DNA of 64,000 nt from JAEXOD01 sp963663265 (GCA_963663265.2 CAXXXM010000001.1:62001-126000), one strand, 5' to 3'; positions 8,398 through 17,658 are shown, counted from the first letter of the stretch. Made by a program: numbers and translations. The notes: generated from the sequence alone by a model not told the origin.

Positions 8398-10176
8398 ATG
8401 AGAATTAAAAGTTTTATACTGGTAACAGTTATATTACAATCAGTTTTGTTAAGTGAAGTTAGATATGTAAGTAAAACGGGGGGCATACCTGCCCCCCCAT
8501 ATACAAGTTGGGAAACAGCATGTGATAGTATACAAAAGTGTATAAACTATTGCAGTAGTGGAGATACAATTTATATTGGCCGTGGAATTTATAAAGAGAC
8601 ACTAAGCACAAGCTATAAAGACTTAACATTTATAGGTGTTGATTCAGATGAATGTATAATAGATGGGACAGGGATCCTTGGGAAAGTTGTTCCTTATACT
8701 TTGTGTTATTTTGTCTATGGAAATATTAGTTTGAATAATTTAACGTTAAAAAAAAGAAGGCTTGATGAATATGTATTTTATCAAGCTATAAGGAGTAGAG
8801 AAGGTGATTTATATCTAAGTAATTGTGTGATTGATTCAACAGCGTACGCATTAAGTTTGGCTCACAATACAAAAATAGAAAACTGTATTGTAAAAGATGC
8901 AGAAATGGCGATTGAAGTTGAGAGTACTACTGATTGGGAATATAAATTATTCAATAATGTGTTTTATATAATCAACTCTAACTATAGTTATCATGTATTA
9001 TTTAATGGACCCGGTGGAGGGAAATATAAAATATTTAATAATATAATGATAAGAGAGAAAACTACAGAAGGGTCTTATGCTATTTCGCTTGAAACGAACG
9101 GTAGGGTTGAAATAAGGAATAACTTGATAGCACATTTTAGGGGAGGAATGCTTATTTGGTGTAGAATTGGTATACCTGATACACTTTTTGTAGAAAATAA
9201 TACATTTTATAATGATTATGTCATGGGAATAGGAACTGGTCAAACAACTGGAGAAGTTATAAGAAATAATATTACAGCTTACGGGAAATGGGGCATCTAT
9301 TCAGGTTCTGAAACTTATGGTAATTATAATTTATATTACAAAATATGGCAGAATCCTTATCGCAATTCTGCACCTGGAGACCATGACATTATAGCTGATC
9401 CAATGTTTGTAAATGATACAACAGTAACACTTACAAGTAATTATGATGTGAGGCTGCAAAAGTATTCACCTGCAATAGATTCAGGGGATCCGGCAGTATT
9501 GGATGTAGATGGTTCAAGAAGTGATATGGGAATGTTTGGAGGACCTGGAGGACTGCGAACCGATTACATGGATTTACCCCCAAAACAAATAAAGACAATT
9601 ACTGCTGATTATATTCAGGATTCAAGTAAAATAAATTTAGTATGGGAAAAAAGATGGGAGGCGGATTTTAAAGAATATAGGTTATATAAAGATACAAATC
9701 CAAACTTTACAATAAATAATAACAATTTAATTGCAACAATAACAGATTCAATTTATACAGATTATTTAACAAAAGGAAGTCAAAAAGTATATTATAAAGT
9801 AACTGCGGTTGATAGTTCAAGTAACGAAAGTATACCAAGTACAGAAGTAAATGTTACAATAACAAATATAGATGATGTAGATATAAAACTTAACTATAAT
9901 TATGAATTATATCAAAACTATCCTAACCCTTTTAACCCAACCACAACTATTAGTTACAGTTTAAAAGAACCCGGGGAAGTTAGAGTTAAATTATATGACA
10001 TTACGGGTCAATTATTGCAAACAATAATTGAAGGCGAAAAAGAAAAGGGTTATAATGAAACAAAAATTGATTTAAGCAATTATGCAAGTGGTATCTATTT
10101 ATATAGGTTGGAAGTAACGGGGAAAGGAAAAATTCCTGTCTTTAATGATTTGAAGAAAATGGTTTATGTAAAATAA
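8398..10176 (+). CDS. Secreted parallel beta-helix protein with FN3-like and T9SS sorting domains
   Basis: A signal peptide (MRIKSFILVTVILQSVLLSE) leads a 592-residue protein. Residues 25-380 look like a right-handed parallel beta-helix of the pectate-lyase/DUF1565 kind: a SGDTIYIGRGIYKE start, repeated N-N-x-I turns, and the typical closing pattern SPAIDSGDP with DMGMFGGPGG. An FN3-like segment follows (about residues 395-480), then a T9SS sorting domain with QNYPNPFNPTTTISYSLKEP and SGIYLYRLEV. It may bind or cleave polysaccharide, but no catalytic residues can be named. It shares an operon with the preceding T9SS gene. A GC-rich hairpin lies inside codons 27-34. Confidence 0.85.
   Translation: MRIKSFILVTVILQSVLLSEVRYVSKTGGIPAPPYTSWETACDSIQKCINYCSSGDTIYIGRGIYKETLSTSYKDLTFIGVDSDECIIDGTGILGKVVPYTLCYFVYGNISLNNLTLKKRRLDEYVFYQAIRSREGDLYLSNCVIDSTAYALSLAHNTKIENCIVKDAEMAIEVESTTDWEYKLFNNVFYIINSNYSYHVLFNGPGGGKYKIFNNIMIREKTTEGSYAISLETNGRVEIRNNLIAHFRGGMLIWCRIGIPDTLFVENNTFYNDYVMGIGTGQTTGEVIRNNITAYGKWGIYSGSETYGNYNLYYKIWQNPYRNSAPGDHDIIADPMFVNDTTVTLTSNYDVRLQKYSPAIDSGDPAVLDVDGSRSDMGMFGGPGGLRTDYMDLPPKQIKTITADYIQDSSKINLVWEKRWEADFKEYRLYKDTNPNFTINNNNLIATITDSIYTDYLTKGSQKVYYKVTAVDSSSNESIPSTEVNVTITNIDDVDIKLNYNYELYQNYPNPFNPTTTISYSLKEPGEVRVKLYDITGQLLQTIIEGEKEKGYNETKIDLSNYASGIYLYRLEVTGKGKIPVFNDLKKMVYVK
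8478..8498 (+). other. G6/C7 hairpin inside the beta-helix gene
   Basis: GGGGGGC (8478-8484) pairs with GCCCCCC (8491-8497) across a six-base loop, only about 80 bp after the start codon of an AT-rich gene. The C run is seven long. It could impede early translation or serve as a slippage site; either is inference. Confidence 0.6.
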
Positions 10177-10185
10177 AAATCAGAT

Positions 10186-10264
10186 CCACTCACTCTGGAG
10201 TGGGAAATATATTCTGTGTTTATTTTTTTCTACCAATAGAGCCATTCCAGCCGGAATGGCTTTT
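10186..10264 (+). terminator. Terminator region after the T9SS gene pair
   Basis: Two hairpins lie in the 334-bp gap before fliL. The first is CCACTC (10186-10191) / GAGTGG (10198-10203), without a T-run. The second is strong: GCCATTCC (10241-10248) / GGAATGGC (10253-10260) with a four-base loop and TTTT after it. The second should end transcription of the cargo genes. The rest of the gap up to 10440 is plain AT-rich DNA. Confidence 0.8.
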
Positions 10265-10466
10265 GTATATATCTGGTTATCAATAAACAATTGTATAATA
10301 TTAGCCTATTAATTTTAGCAAATATTTAATATCTAATATCGTTCCACTTATCTAAAAACAAATCAAAAATAATGTTTGAAAAATAAACTGTTAATAATTT
10401 AATTTTGTTTCCATTTTTTGTATTTTCGCTATAATTGTCTTCCTAAATGTGTGTCGGTAATTTATT

Positions 10467-10482
10467 TGGCACATCAATTGTT
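10467..10482 (+). promoter_or_regulatory. Sigma-54-like promoter ahead of fliL (tentative)
   Basis: TGGCACA-TCAA-TTGTT at 10467-10482 has the sigma-54 layout: GG and the -12 G are 12 bp apart as in TGGCACG-N4-TTGC. The -12 C is replaced by T, which weakens it. It would start transcription about 18 nt before the fliL ATG. No sigma-54 or NtrC-like activator gene is in the window. A TATAAT at 10430-10435 is an alternative. Confidence 0.35.
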
Positions 10483-10510
10483 AATTTAATAAAAAAAGAA
10501 TGGAAATATC

Positions 10511-11026
10511 ATGGCTGACGAATCGAGTAAATCTGATTCCAAAAAAGGATTTAACCCAAAAGTATTAATAATAGGATTACCTTTATTTATTATTCAGTTA
10601 TTAGCTGTTTATTATGTTACTGCAAATATTTTGTTAACAAAAGTTATTGAACAACAAGGATTGGTTGCAAATTCAGAAGCGGATTCCATAGATGCAGATT
10701 TACAAGAGAAGAAAGAATCTACAGGAACTCATATTTTTAAGATTGAAGATATCATTGTAAATCCAGCCGGTACAGGTGGCCAGAGGATTATGTTGGTATC
10801 ATTAGGAATAGATGTTGAAAGTGAAGAAGCATTAAAAATCTTAGAAACAAAAGTTGTTATTGTTAAAGATATGATTATTGAAACAATGTCGAGCAAAACA
10901 ATGGGAGAACTTGGTGAAATTGGATATAAAGAAATTGTAAAAAACGAACTAATAACCAGATTGAACGAACTAATTAAAGATGTAAAAGTAAACAATATTT
11001 ATTTTGATAAATATGTGATAAACTAA
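10511..11026 (+). CDS. fliL: Flagellar basal body-associated protein FliL
   Basis: FliL is a single-span inner-membrane protein that surrounds and supports the stator units. The 171 residues show a short cytoplasmic N-terminus, one transmembrane helix (about residues 19-41) and a periplasmic domain with the family pattern EDIIVNPAGTGGQRIMLVSL near residue 76. The C-terminal part (ELITRLNELI, VNNIYFDKYVI) matches the usual FliL end. fliM starts 1 bp after its stop, so the two are probably translationally coupled. It opens the fliL-flhG operon. Confidence 0.92.
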   Translation: MADESSKSDSKKGFNPKVLIIGLPLFIIQLLAVYYVTANILLTKVIEQQGLVANSEADSIDADLQEKKESTGTHIFKIEDIIVNPAGTGGQRIMLVSLGIDVESEEALKILETKVVIVKDMIIETMSSKTMGELGEIGYKEIVKNELITRLNELIKDVKVNNIYFDKYVIN

Positions 11027-11027
11027 T

Positions 11028-12008
11028 ATGGCAGAAGTATTATCCCAACAAGAAATAGATCAACTGCTTAATAACATGAAATCCGGCACAAGTGAGCCGG
11101 CAGAAACTAAAGTAGTTGATAAAGAAGCGGTTCCGTTTGATTTTAGACTTCCAAATAGAATATCTAAAAATCAACTGAGAACATTAAGAAACATACATGA
11201 AAACTTTGCAGAATCTTTCAGTTCTTTCTTGATGTCAAAATTGCAGACAATTATTAATGTTAACGTTATATCGGTTGACCAGATTTATTATTCGGAATAT
11301 GTGCTCTCTGTATCAAATCCTGCCTGTTTATTTACATTTGAGATAAAAAATACAGATATTAAGGCAATTTTAGAATTTAGTCCCGAATTGGCTTTATCAT
11401 TGGTTGATAGGTTGTTGGGAGGTAATGGCATTGGAACAAAACAATCAAAAGTTATTACACCGATAGAACAAAAAGTATTAAGTGTTACAGTTGAACGCAT
11501 AATGCAGGATTTGCGTAAAGCATGGCAGATAATTGATGATTTTGATTTTAACTTAGATAGATTTGAACCGGATATTGATTTTGCCCAGATTACATCACAA
11601 AGTGAGAGTGTACTTTTAATTACTTTTGAGTTATTTATTGGTGAACAATCGTATTTAATGAATATCTGTTTTGCTACTTTTGCATTTGATACAATTTTAT
11701 CAAAACTTTCAAGTCAAAATCTTTCAACAATACGTCCATTAAAGTATTCCGGCACTACGGCAAAAAACGTTTTGATGAATCACTTAAACAAAACAGAATT
11801 AATTGTTGATGTTGAATTTGGAAGAGCTTCAATTACTTTTAACCAATTATTAAATTTGGATAAGGGAGATATAATAATTTTAAACAAACGTGTAGGGGAT
11901 GAAGTAAAAGTTAAAATTGGGGAAAGAGTAATATTTTATGGTACAACGGGGTTTGTTAATAACCATAAAGCAGTAAAAATTTCACGAAAAGAAGAAAAAA
12001 ATAATTAA
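11028..12008 (+). CDS. fliM: Flagellar motor switch protein FliM
   Basis: FliM forms the C-ring with FliG and FliN and binds CheY-P. The N-terminal signature MAEVLSQQEIDQLLNNM is textbook: the LSQ-EID-LL motif is the CheY-binding and anchoring region. The middle CheC-like domain contains ALSLVDRLLGGNG (about residues 123-135), and the C-terminal SpoA domain has NLDKGDIIILNK and VKIGERVIFYGTTG. At 326 residues it is of usual length. It lies between fliL and fliN. The CheY-binding motif implies a CheY elsewhere, as no che gene is visible here. Confidence 0.96.
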   Translation: MAEVLSQQEIDQLLNNMKSGTSEPAETKVVDKEAVPFDFRLPNRISKNQLRTLRNIHENFAESFSSFLMSKLQTIINVNVISVDQIYYSEYVLSVSNPACLFTFEIKNTDIKAILEFSPELALSLVDRLLGGNGIGTKQSKVITPIEQKVLSVTVERIMQDLRKAWQIIDDFDFNLDRFEPDIDFAQITSQSESVLLITFELFIGEQSYLMNICFATFAFDTILSKLSSQNLSTIRPLKYSGTTAKNVLMNHLNKTELIVDVEFGRASITFNQLLNLDKGDIIILNKRVGDEVKVKIGERVIFYGTTGFVNNHKAVKISRKEEKNN

Positions 12009-12020
12009 TAGAGGTTAGCA

Positions 12021-12389
12021 ATGGCAAATGACGATATGCTGAATGGCGGAATGGAAGAAGATGATGTAGTTGGTAGTTTAGCTGACTTCCCGGAGTTTGA
12101 CGAATCTTCCAAACGCGGTTTTAAATCTGATAATAAATTAGATTTTTTAAAAGACTTACAGTTAAATGTTTACATTGAACTTGGACGAACAAAAATGCAG
12201 ATAAAGGATATCCTTGAATTAGAAAGAGGATATGTTATAGAGCTGGAAAAATTAGCAAGTGAACCGGTTGATGTTTTTATAAATAACAAAAAAATAGCCG
12301 AAGGTGAAGTAGTAGTTATTGATAAACACTTTGGAATAAGAATAACAAACTTAATTGCAACAGAAGAACGCTTAAAAGGATTAGCATAA
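12021..12389 (+). CDS. fliN: Flagellar motor switch protein FliN
   Basis: FliN is the lower C-ring subunit and export-apparatus docking site. The 122-residue protein has an acidic N-terminal tail and a C-terminal SpoA domain: LNVYIELGRTKMQIKDILEL followed by PVDVFINNKKIAEGEVVVID and FGIRITNL. The start is supported by a GAGG motif at 12011-12014. It sits directly between fliM and fliO in the export operon. Confidence 0.95.
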   Translation: MANDDMLNGGMEEDDVVGSLADFPEFDESSKRGFKSDNKLDFLKDLQLNVYIELGRTKMQIKDILELERGYVIELEKLASEPVDVFINNKKIAEGEVVVIDKHFGIRITNLIATEERLKGLA

Positions 12390-12390
12390 A

Positions 12391-12726
12391 ATGTTTTGGA
12401 ATATCGTCTATATAATATTTGTTCTTGCAATTTTAACAGGAGTGATGTATTCATTGCTCTATTTAATGAAAAAGTACTTATACAAATATGAAAAAGCAGG
12501 TTCAAATGGTGTAAGTATTAAAGTATTGGGATTACATGCCATATTACCAAAAAAATATTTAGCAGTAGTAAAAATTCAAGATAAAATTTATGTGCTTGGA
12601 GTAAGCGAAGGTTCAATTAATGTAATTGATGAGTTAGAAAATATAAATGTAGAGCCAGAACCCGATTTAAATAAATCGAACGCAAAATTTATGGATATAC
12701 TTAAAAGCAATATGGGAATAAAATGA
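12391..12726 (+). CDS. fliO: Flagellar export protein FliO
   Basis: FliO is a small membrane protein needed to assemble the FliP ring. The 111 residues show one N-terminal transmembrane helix (about residues 3-26), a basic stretch (MKKYLYKYEKAG), then a small cytoplasmic domain with the FliO pattern SIKVLGLHAILPKKYLAVVKI and YVLGVSEGSINVIDELE. Sequence conservation in FliO is low, but position between fliN and fliP and the topology agree. It overlaps fliP by 4 bp. Confidence 0.88.
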   Translation: MFWNIVYIIFVLAILTGVMYSLLYLMKKYLYKYEKAGSNGVSIKVLGLHAILPKKYLAVVKIQDKIYVLGVSEGSINVIDELENINVEPEPDLNKSNAKFMDILKSNMGIK

Positions 12727-13484
12727 AAGTAAAGTTTTTAGTTCTTGTGTTGTTAGGTTTGTTTTTGCTTTCCAATACTTCATTTGCACAAGCAAATAAT
12801 CCAACCGTTCCATTACCAAAAATTGGGATAGATATAGGTACGTCAGATAATCCAAAAGATTTATCTGTAACACTTCAATTGGTTTTATTGTTAACAATTT
12901 TAACTTTGGCACCTTCAATTCTTATTATGACTACGTCATATTTAAGAATAATAATTGTATTTCACTTTGTAAGAAATGCACTTGGAACAACCCAAATGCC
13001 TCCCAGCCAGCTTTTGGCGGGGATAGCTATGTTTGTTACCTTTTTTATTATGGCTCCAACATGGGGCGAAATTAATGATACAGCAATTAAACCGTACATG
13101 GAAGAAAAAATAGGAATTGATACAGCGTATACATTAGCAATAGAACCAATTAGAACTTTTATGTATAGAAACACAAAACAGCAAGATATTGAATTATTTG
13201 TAAATTTATCAAATAGACCAAAACCGGCAACAAGAGCAGATGTACCAACCTATATATTAATACCTTCATTTGTGTTGAGTGAGCTGCGTACGGGTTTTAT
13301 TATGGGATTTTTTATATTTATTCCGTTTTTAATGGTTGATATGATAGTTTCAAGTATATTAATGTCGATGGGTATGATGATGCTGCCGCCAATGCTGATA
13401 TCTCTGCCATTTAAGATACTTCTTTTTATACTTGTAGATGGCTGGAATTTGATAATTGGATCATTAGTAAGGAGTTTTAATTAA
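12723..13484 (+). CDS. fliP: Flagellar export gate protein FliP
   Basis: FliP forms the core of the export gate with FliQ and FliR. It begins with a cleavable signal peptide (MKVKFLVLVLLGLFLLSNTS then FAQ), as usual for FliP, and has four further hydrophobic segments. Family signatures include RNALGTTQMPPSQLLAGIAM (about residues 79-98) and the C-terminal GFFIFIPFLMVDMIVSSILM with MMMLPPMLISLPFKI. Length 253 matches the family. Its start overlaps the fliO stop and fliQ follows after 1 bp. Confidence 0.96.
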   Translation: MKVKFLVLVLLGLFLLSNTSFAQANNPTVPLPKIGIDIGTSDNPKDLSVTLQLVLLLTILTLAPSILIMTTSYLRIIIVFHFVRNALGTTQMPPSQLLAGIAMFVTFFIMAPTWGEINDTAIKPYMEEKIGIDTAYTLAIEPIRTFMYRNTKQQDIELFVNLSNRPKPATRADVPTYILIPSFVLSELRTGFIMGFFIFIPFLMVDMIVSSILMSMGMMMLPPMLISLPFKILLFILVDGWNLIIGSLVRSFN

Positions 13485-13485
13485 G

Positions 13486-13755
13486 ATGACATTAGATATA
13501 GTAGTATCGTTAATGACAGAAGCTTTTTACACAACATTAATAGTTCTTCTACCTGTATTAGGAGTTTCGCTGATATTTGGTATATTAATATCAATATTTC
13601 AAGCAGCCACATCAATTCAAGAAATGACTCTTACATTTGTTCCAAAAATAATATTAACAGCCATTGCAATTGTAATCACTCTGCCGTTTATGGCAGATAA
13701 AGTTATATCGCTTACATACAAAATTTTTAATGTTATGGAAACAGTTATTAAATGA
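13486..13755 (+). CDS. fliQ: Flagellar export gate protein FliQ
   Basis: FliQ is a two-helix subunit wrapped around the FliP/FliR pore. The 89-residue protein has two transmembrane helices (about residues 16-38 and 50-72) joined by a loop with the signature FQAATSIQEMTLTFVPKI. Its stop overlaps the start of fliR by 4 bp. Length and order fliP-fliQ-fliR are canonical. Confidence 0.95.
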   Translation: MTLDIVVSLMTEAFYTTLIVLLPVLGVSLIFGILISIFQAATSIQEMTLTFVPKIILTAIAIVITLPFMADKVISLTYKIFNVMETVIK

Positions 13756-14525
13756 CCGATATATTAATTTCGGATTTTTTAACAGGTTTATTAATATTTT
13801 TAAGGATAGCTGCCGCATTATTAGTAGCTCCTGTATTTAGTCAAAATAGTCTACCCGCCCTAACAAAATTGTTTTTAGCATTAATGTTAACCTATATACT
13901 TTTTTTTACAATTGGAGATGCAAGAGTAGGGTATGATATAGGTTTATTAAATTTAGCTTTACTTGGAGTTAAAGAAGTAATAACCGGCATATTAATGGGT
14001 TTTACATTTAATTTTGTATTTTACGGAATATCGTTTGCGGGCTTGTTAATAGGTTTTGATATGGGTTTGGCTGTTGCACAATTGTTTGATCCAATGACAG
14101 AATCAACATCTAACGTAGTTGGAGAAACAATTGTTATTTTAGCCACTTTAATTTTTCTACTTATAAACGGGCACCACCATTTAATAAATTCTTTAGCATA
14201 TTCATTTAAAGTGATACCGCTTGGCACGTATGTTGTTAATGAAAAAGTATATATATTATTAACAAAATACTCAGCGATGATTTTTTTAATTGCAGTAAAA
14301 TTAGCAGCACCAGTTATAGTATCATTCTTTTTGTTGCACTTAGCAACAGGAATTATTTCAAGAGTAATTCCACAGATGAATGTGTTTTTTGTATTACAAC
14401 CGGCAAAAATCGCTTTGGGTCTTTTGTTTTTAAGTATGTTAACTCCTCTCTATGTTGTTTTAATAAGAGAGTTGATATCGCAATTTGAAAACAATTTGCT
14501 CACATTAATTAAAGCGATGGTATAA
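13752..14525 (+). CDS. fliR: Flagellar export gate protein FliR
   Basis: FliR completes the export gate. The 257 residues show six hydrophobic segments, the early family pattern LLIFLRIAAALLVAPVFSQN and the conserved GFDMGLAVAQLFDPMTESTS segment (about residues 100-119). The C-terminal ISRVIPQMNVFFVLQPAKIA is the typical FliR end. Start overlaps fliQ, stop lies 1 bp before flhB, so the genes are probably translated as a coupled set. Confidence 0.95.
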   Translation: MTDILISDFLTGLLIFLRIAAALLVAPVFSQNSLPALTKLFLALMLTYILFFTIGDARVGYDIGLLNLALLGVKEVITGILMGFTFNFVFYGISFAGLLIGFDMGLAVAQLFDPMTESTSNVVGETIVILATLIFLLINGHHHLINSLAYSFKVIPLGTYVVNEKVYILLTKYSAMIFLIAVKLAAPVIVSFFLLHLATGIISRVIPQMNVFFVLQPAKIALGLLFLSMLTPLYVVLIRELISQFENNLLTLIKAMV

Positions 14526-14526
14526 A

Positions 14527-15612
14527 ATGGCCGATAGTGACGGACAGGAAAAAACCGAACAACCAACCGACAAGAAGCAGAGTGATGTAAGAGATAAAGG
14601 ACAAACTGCTAAAAGTATGGAAATAAACTCGCTGTTTATTTTCACATTTGGGTTATTGATATTGTATATGTCGCAAGGTTTTATTGGCAGCCAATTTAGA
14701 GATATCACAATATTTATTTTTAGTTCGCTTGGAAAACTTGAGCTTAATACAAAAATTCTTCAAATGTATGCTTTAAAATCATTTGGGTTTTATCTTCATA
14801 CATTATTACCAATTTTTGGAGGTTTGTTTGCTGTTGCAGCTTTGGCTGGTTATGGACAGGTTGGGTTTAAATTCACACCAAAAGCGTTGGCTCCAAAATT
14901 TGACAAATTAGATCCAATGAAAGGGATAAAAAACACTCTGTTTTCTTCGCGTCCGCTTTTTGAAACAGGAAAGAATATTTTAAAGCTGTCTCTTATTGGA
15001 GGTTTTACTTATTTTGTGCTTGTGGATGATATTATGCATTCAATTGGGTTAGTACAGTTAACAGTACCTGAAATAGTTGATTTTATGTTAAGAACCTCGT
15101 ACTCGCTATTGTGGAAAATCTCGATTGTTTTTGCAGTAATTGCTGCGGTAGATTTTGCTTATCAGAAATTTAAACACAAAAAAAGTTTGATGATGTCGAT
15201 GCAGGAAATTAAAGAAGAGTTTAAGCAGACTGAAGGAGACCCGATGATAAAATCGCGTATTAAAGGGCAGCAGTTTGCTATGGCAAGAAAAAGAATGATG
15301 AGCGAAGTTCCCAAAGCAGATGTAGTTATAACTAACCCTACTCACTTTGCGGTAGCAATTAAGTATGAAATGGGTGCAGGAAAAGCTCCAAAGGTTATAG
15401 CAAAAGGGACTGACTATGTAGCTCAAAAAATTAAAAAGATTGCTGCTGAAAACAATGTTCCAATTCATGAAGATGTGGCTTTAGCAAGAGCATTGTATAA
15501 AGCATGTGATATTGGCGATGAGATTCCAGAAAATTTATATAAAGCTGTGGCACAGATTTTGGCATATATTTATCAGATAAAACGTACAAAAAAGAAAAAA
15601 AGCATAGTTTAG
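14527..15612 (+). CDS. flhB: Flagellar export specificity switch protein FlhB
   Basis: FlhB switches export from hook to filament substrates after signalling by FliK. The protein starts with the charged family segment DGQEKTEQPTDKKQSDVRDK, has four membrane spans (about residues 35-215), and a cytoplasmic domain with the self-cleavage motif NPTH at residues 270-273 (VVITNPTHFAVAIKY). The downstream IHEDVALARALYKACDIGDE block is also conserved. At 361 residues it is full length. It is followed by flhA after 1 bp. Confidence 0.96.
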   Translation: MADSDGQEKTEQPTDKKQSDVRDKGQTAKSMEINSLFIFTFGLLILYMSQGFIGSQFRDITIFIFSSLGKLELNTKILQMYALKSFGFYLHTLLPIFGGLFAVAALAGYGQVGFKFTPKALAPKFDKLDPMKGIKNTLFSSRPLFETGKNILKLSLIGGFTYFVLVDDIMHSIGLVQLTVPEIVDFMLRTSYSLLWKISIVFAVIAAVDFAYQKFKHKKSLMMSMQEIKEEFKQTEGDPMIKSRIKGQQFAMARKRMMSEVPKADVVITNPTHFAVAIKYEMGAGKAPKVIAKGTDYVAQKIKKIAAENNVPIHEDVALARALYKACDIGDEIPENLYKAVAQILAYIYQIKRTKKKKSIV

Positions 15613-15613
15613 T

Positions 15614-17656
15614 ATGAATAAACTGTTAAAAAACGCAGATATATTATTAGCCTTTGGCATTATTTTTATCTTAGGATTGATGGTAATACCATTACCGTCG
15701 TTCATGTTAGATTTCTTTTTGGCACTTAATATATCGCTTGCGGTTTTACTTTTAATTGTTTCTTTATATATTAAATCTGCGTTAGACATATCAGTATTCC
15801 CGGGATTGTTGTTGATTTTTACAATATTCCGCCTTTCGTTAAATATAAGTTCAACAAGATTAATTTTAATTGATGGTTACGCCGGAAAAGTAATTGAAAC
15901 GTTTGGAAACTTTGTTGTTGGTGGTAATTATGTTGTTGGGTTTATAATATTTATTATTCTTGTAATTATTCAATTTATAGTTATAGTAAAAGGTTCGGGA
16001 AGAATTTCGGAAGTATCTGCACGATTTACATTGGATGCAATGCCGGGTAAACAAATGGCAATTGACGCTGATTTAAATAGCGGAATGATAAATGAAACAG
16101 AAGCAAGACAAAGAAGACAAGCAATTGCAAGAGAAGCAGAATTTTATGGTTCAATGGATGGTGCAAGTAAGTTTGTAAAAGGAGATGCAATAGCAGGTTT
16201 ATTAATTAATTTTATTAATATACTTGGTGGAATTATTATTGGGGTTGCAATAAGGGGGCTTCCATTTAGTGAAGCTATACAAAGTTATACTATTCTTACT
16301 ATTGGTGATGGTCTTGTATCACAAATTCCTGCTTTATTAATAGCTACGGCAGCAGGTATGGTGGTAACTAAATCTTCTGAGGGAACTGGTTTAGAAAAAC
16401 AAATGCAAACCCAATTGTTTTCAAACCCACGTGTATTAGGAACAGTATCCGGGGCAATATTTTTATTTGGATTAATTCCGGGTATGCCAACAATTTCATT
16501 TTTTATTTTATCAGCAGGGTTAGGTTCGGCGGCTTATGTAATAACAAAAGCCAAAAAAGTTGAAGAACTACCCTCCGATTTGCCCGAAGCACAACCTTCG
16601 GCAGAACCGGTTGAAGAAAAAGTTGAAGAATATTTACAGGTTGACCCAATTGAGGTGGAAATTGGGTATGGTTTAATATCTCTTGTTGATGAAAATCAAG
16701 GAGGTAACTTATTCCAAAAGATTGCATCGACAAGGAAATACATTGCATTGGAATATGGTGTTTTAGTTCCGCCGGTTAGAGTAAGGGATAATCTGCAATT
16801 AAGTCCAAATGAATATATTATTAAAATAAAAGGGAATGTTGTTGCTGAATATGAAATTTACAGCGATAGGTATTTAGCAATGAATCCGGGACACTTAACC
16901 GAACAGATTGGTGGAATTCCAACCAAAGATCCAGCATTTAATTTGGATGCTTTTTGGATAACAGAAGGTGAAAAAGATAGAGCCGAATTGGTTGGATTTA
17001 CAGTTGTGGATAGTATATCGGTATTATCAACTCACTTGCAAGAGACAATTAAAAAGAACTTTGATAAAATTTTATCACGTCAATCTGTTAAACAATTACT
17101 TGAAAACCTTAAAAAGGAATATCCTGCTGTTATTGAAGATATTAATCCTGATGTATTATCGCTTGGTACAATTCAGAAAGTATTACAAAATTTGTTAAAA
17201 GAATTAATTCCAATAAAAGATTTAGTCCAGATATTGGAGTCACTTATAGATTATGCCAAGGTAACCAAGAGTGTAGATGTATTAACAGAATATGTTAGAC
17301 ATTCATTAAGTGATACAATAGCCAACCTATACAAAGATAATAATGGAATAATACGATCAGCGTCGTTAAGCGAAAAGTTGGAAGGTTTTATAACAAGTGC
17401 ATTACAACAGCAAAAAGAAGCAGTTCAAACATTAGGATTAACACCAAACATGTTAACAGAATTAAACCGCTCAATAATACAAACCCTTGCTGCATTCCGA
17501 GAATTAGGGTATCTGCCGGTAGTAATTACATCAGCAACGATAAGACCTTATTTTTATCGGTTGATTAATTCAACTTTTCCTGATATAATTGTATTGTCGT
17601 ATACAGAATTACCGCCAAATGTAGAAATTGAATTTATTGGTAAAATTGAGGTTTAA
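15614..17656 (+). CDS. flhA: Flagellar export protein FlhA
   Basis: FlhA is the large export-gate protein whose cytoplasmic ring docks substrate-chaperone complexes. The 680 residues show eight hydrophobic segments in the first 310 residues. The FHIPEP-family block between them reads SARFTLDAMPGKQMAIDADL, followed by NSGMINETEARQRR. A linker rich in Pro and Glu (about residues 315-340) leads to the cytoplasmic domain with PGHLTEQIGGIPTKDPAF and HLQETIKKNFDKILSRQSVK. It sits in canonical order between flhB and flhF. Confidence 0.97.
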   Translation: MNKLLKNADILLAFGIIFILGLMVIPLPSFMLDFFLALNISLAVLLLIVSLYIKSALDISVFPGLLLIFTIFRLSLNISSTRLILIDGYAGKVIETFGNFVVGGNYVVGFIIFIILVIIQFIVIVKGSGRISEVSARFTLDAMPGKQMAIDADLNSGMINETEARQRRQAIAREAEFYGSMDGASKFVKGDAIAGLLINFINILGGIIIGVAIRGLPFSEAIQSYTILTIGDGLVSQIPALLIATAAGMVVTKSSEGTGLEKQMQTQLFSNPRVLGTVSGAIFLFGLIPGMPTISFFILSAGLGSAAYVITKAKKVEELPSDLPEAQPSAEPVEEKVEEYLQVDPIEVEIGYGLISLVDENQGGNLFQKIASTRKYIALEYGVLVPPVRVRDNLQLSPNEYIIKIKGNVVAEYEIYSDRYLAMNPGHLTEQIGGIPTKDPAFNLDAFWITEGEKDRAELVGFTVVDSISVLSTHLQETIKKNFDKILSRQSVKQLLENLKKEYPAVIEDINPDVLSLGTIQKVLQNLLKELIPIKDLVQILESLIDYAKVTKSVDVLTEYVRHSLSDTIANLYKDNNGIIRSASLSEKLEGFITSALQQQKEAVQTLGLTPNMLTELNRSIIQTLAAFRELGYLPVVITSATIRPYFYRLINSTFPDIIVLSYTELPPNVEIEFIGKIEV

Positions 17657-17658
17657 GA

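Noticed and set aside
14222..14238. TGGCACG-TATG-TTGTT, a good sigma-54-like match inside fliR
   Set aside because: It lies in the middle of a coding sequence within a tightly overlapping operon, with no gene start just downstream, so it is most likely chance.
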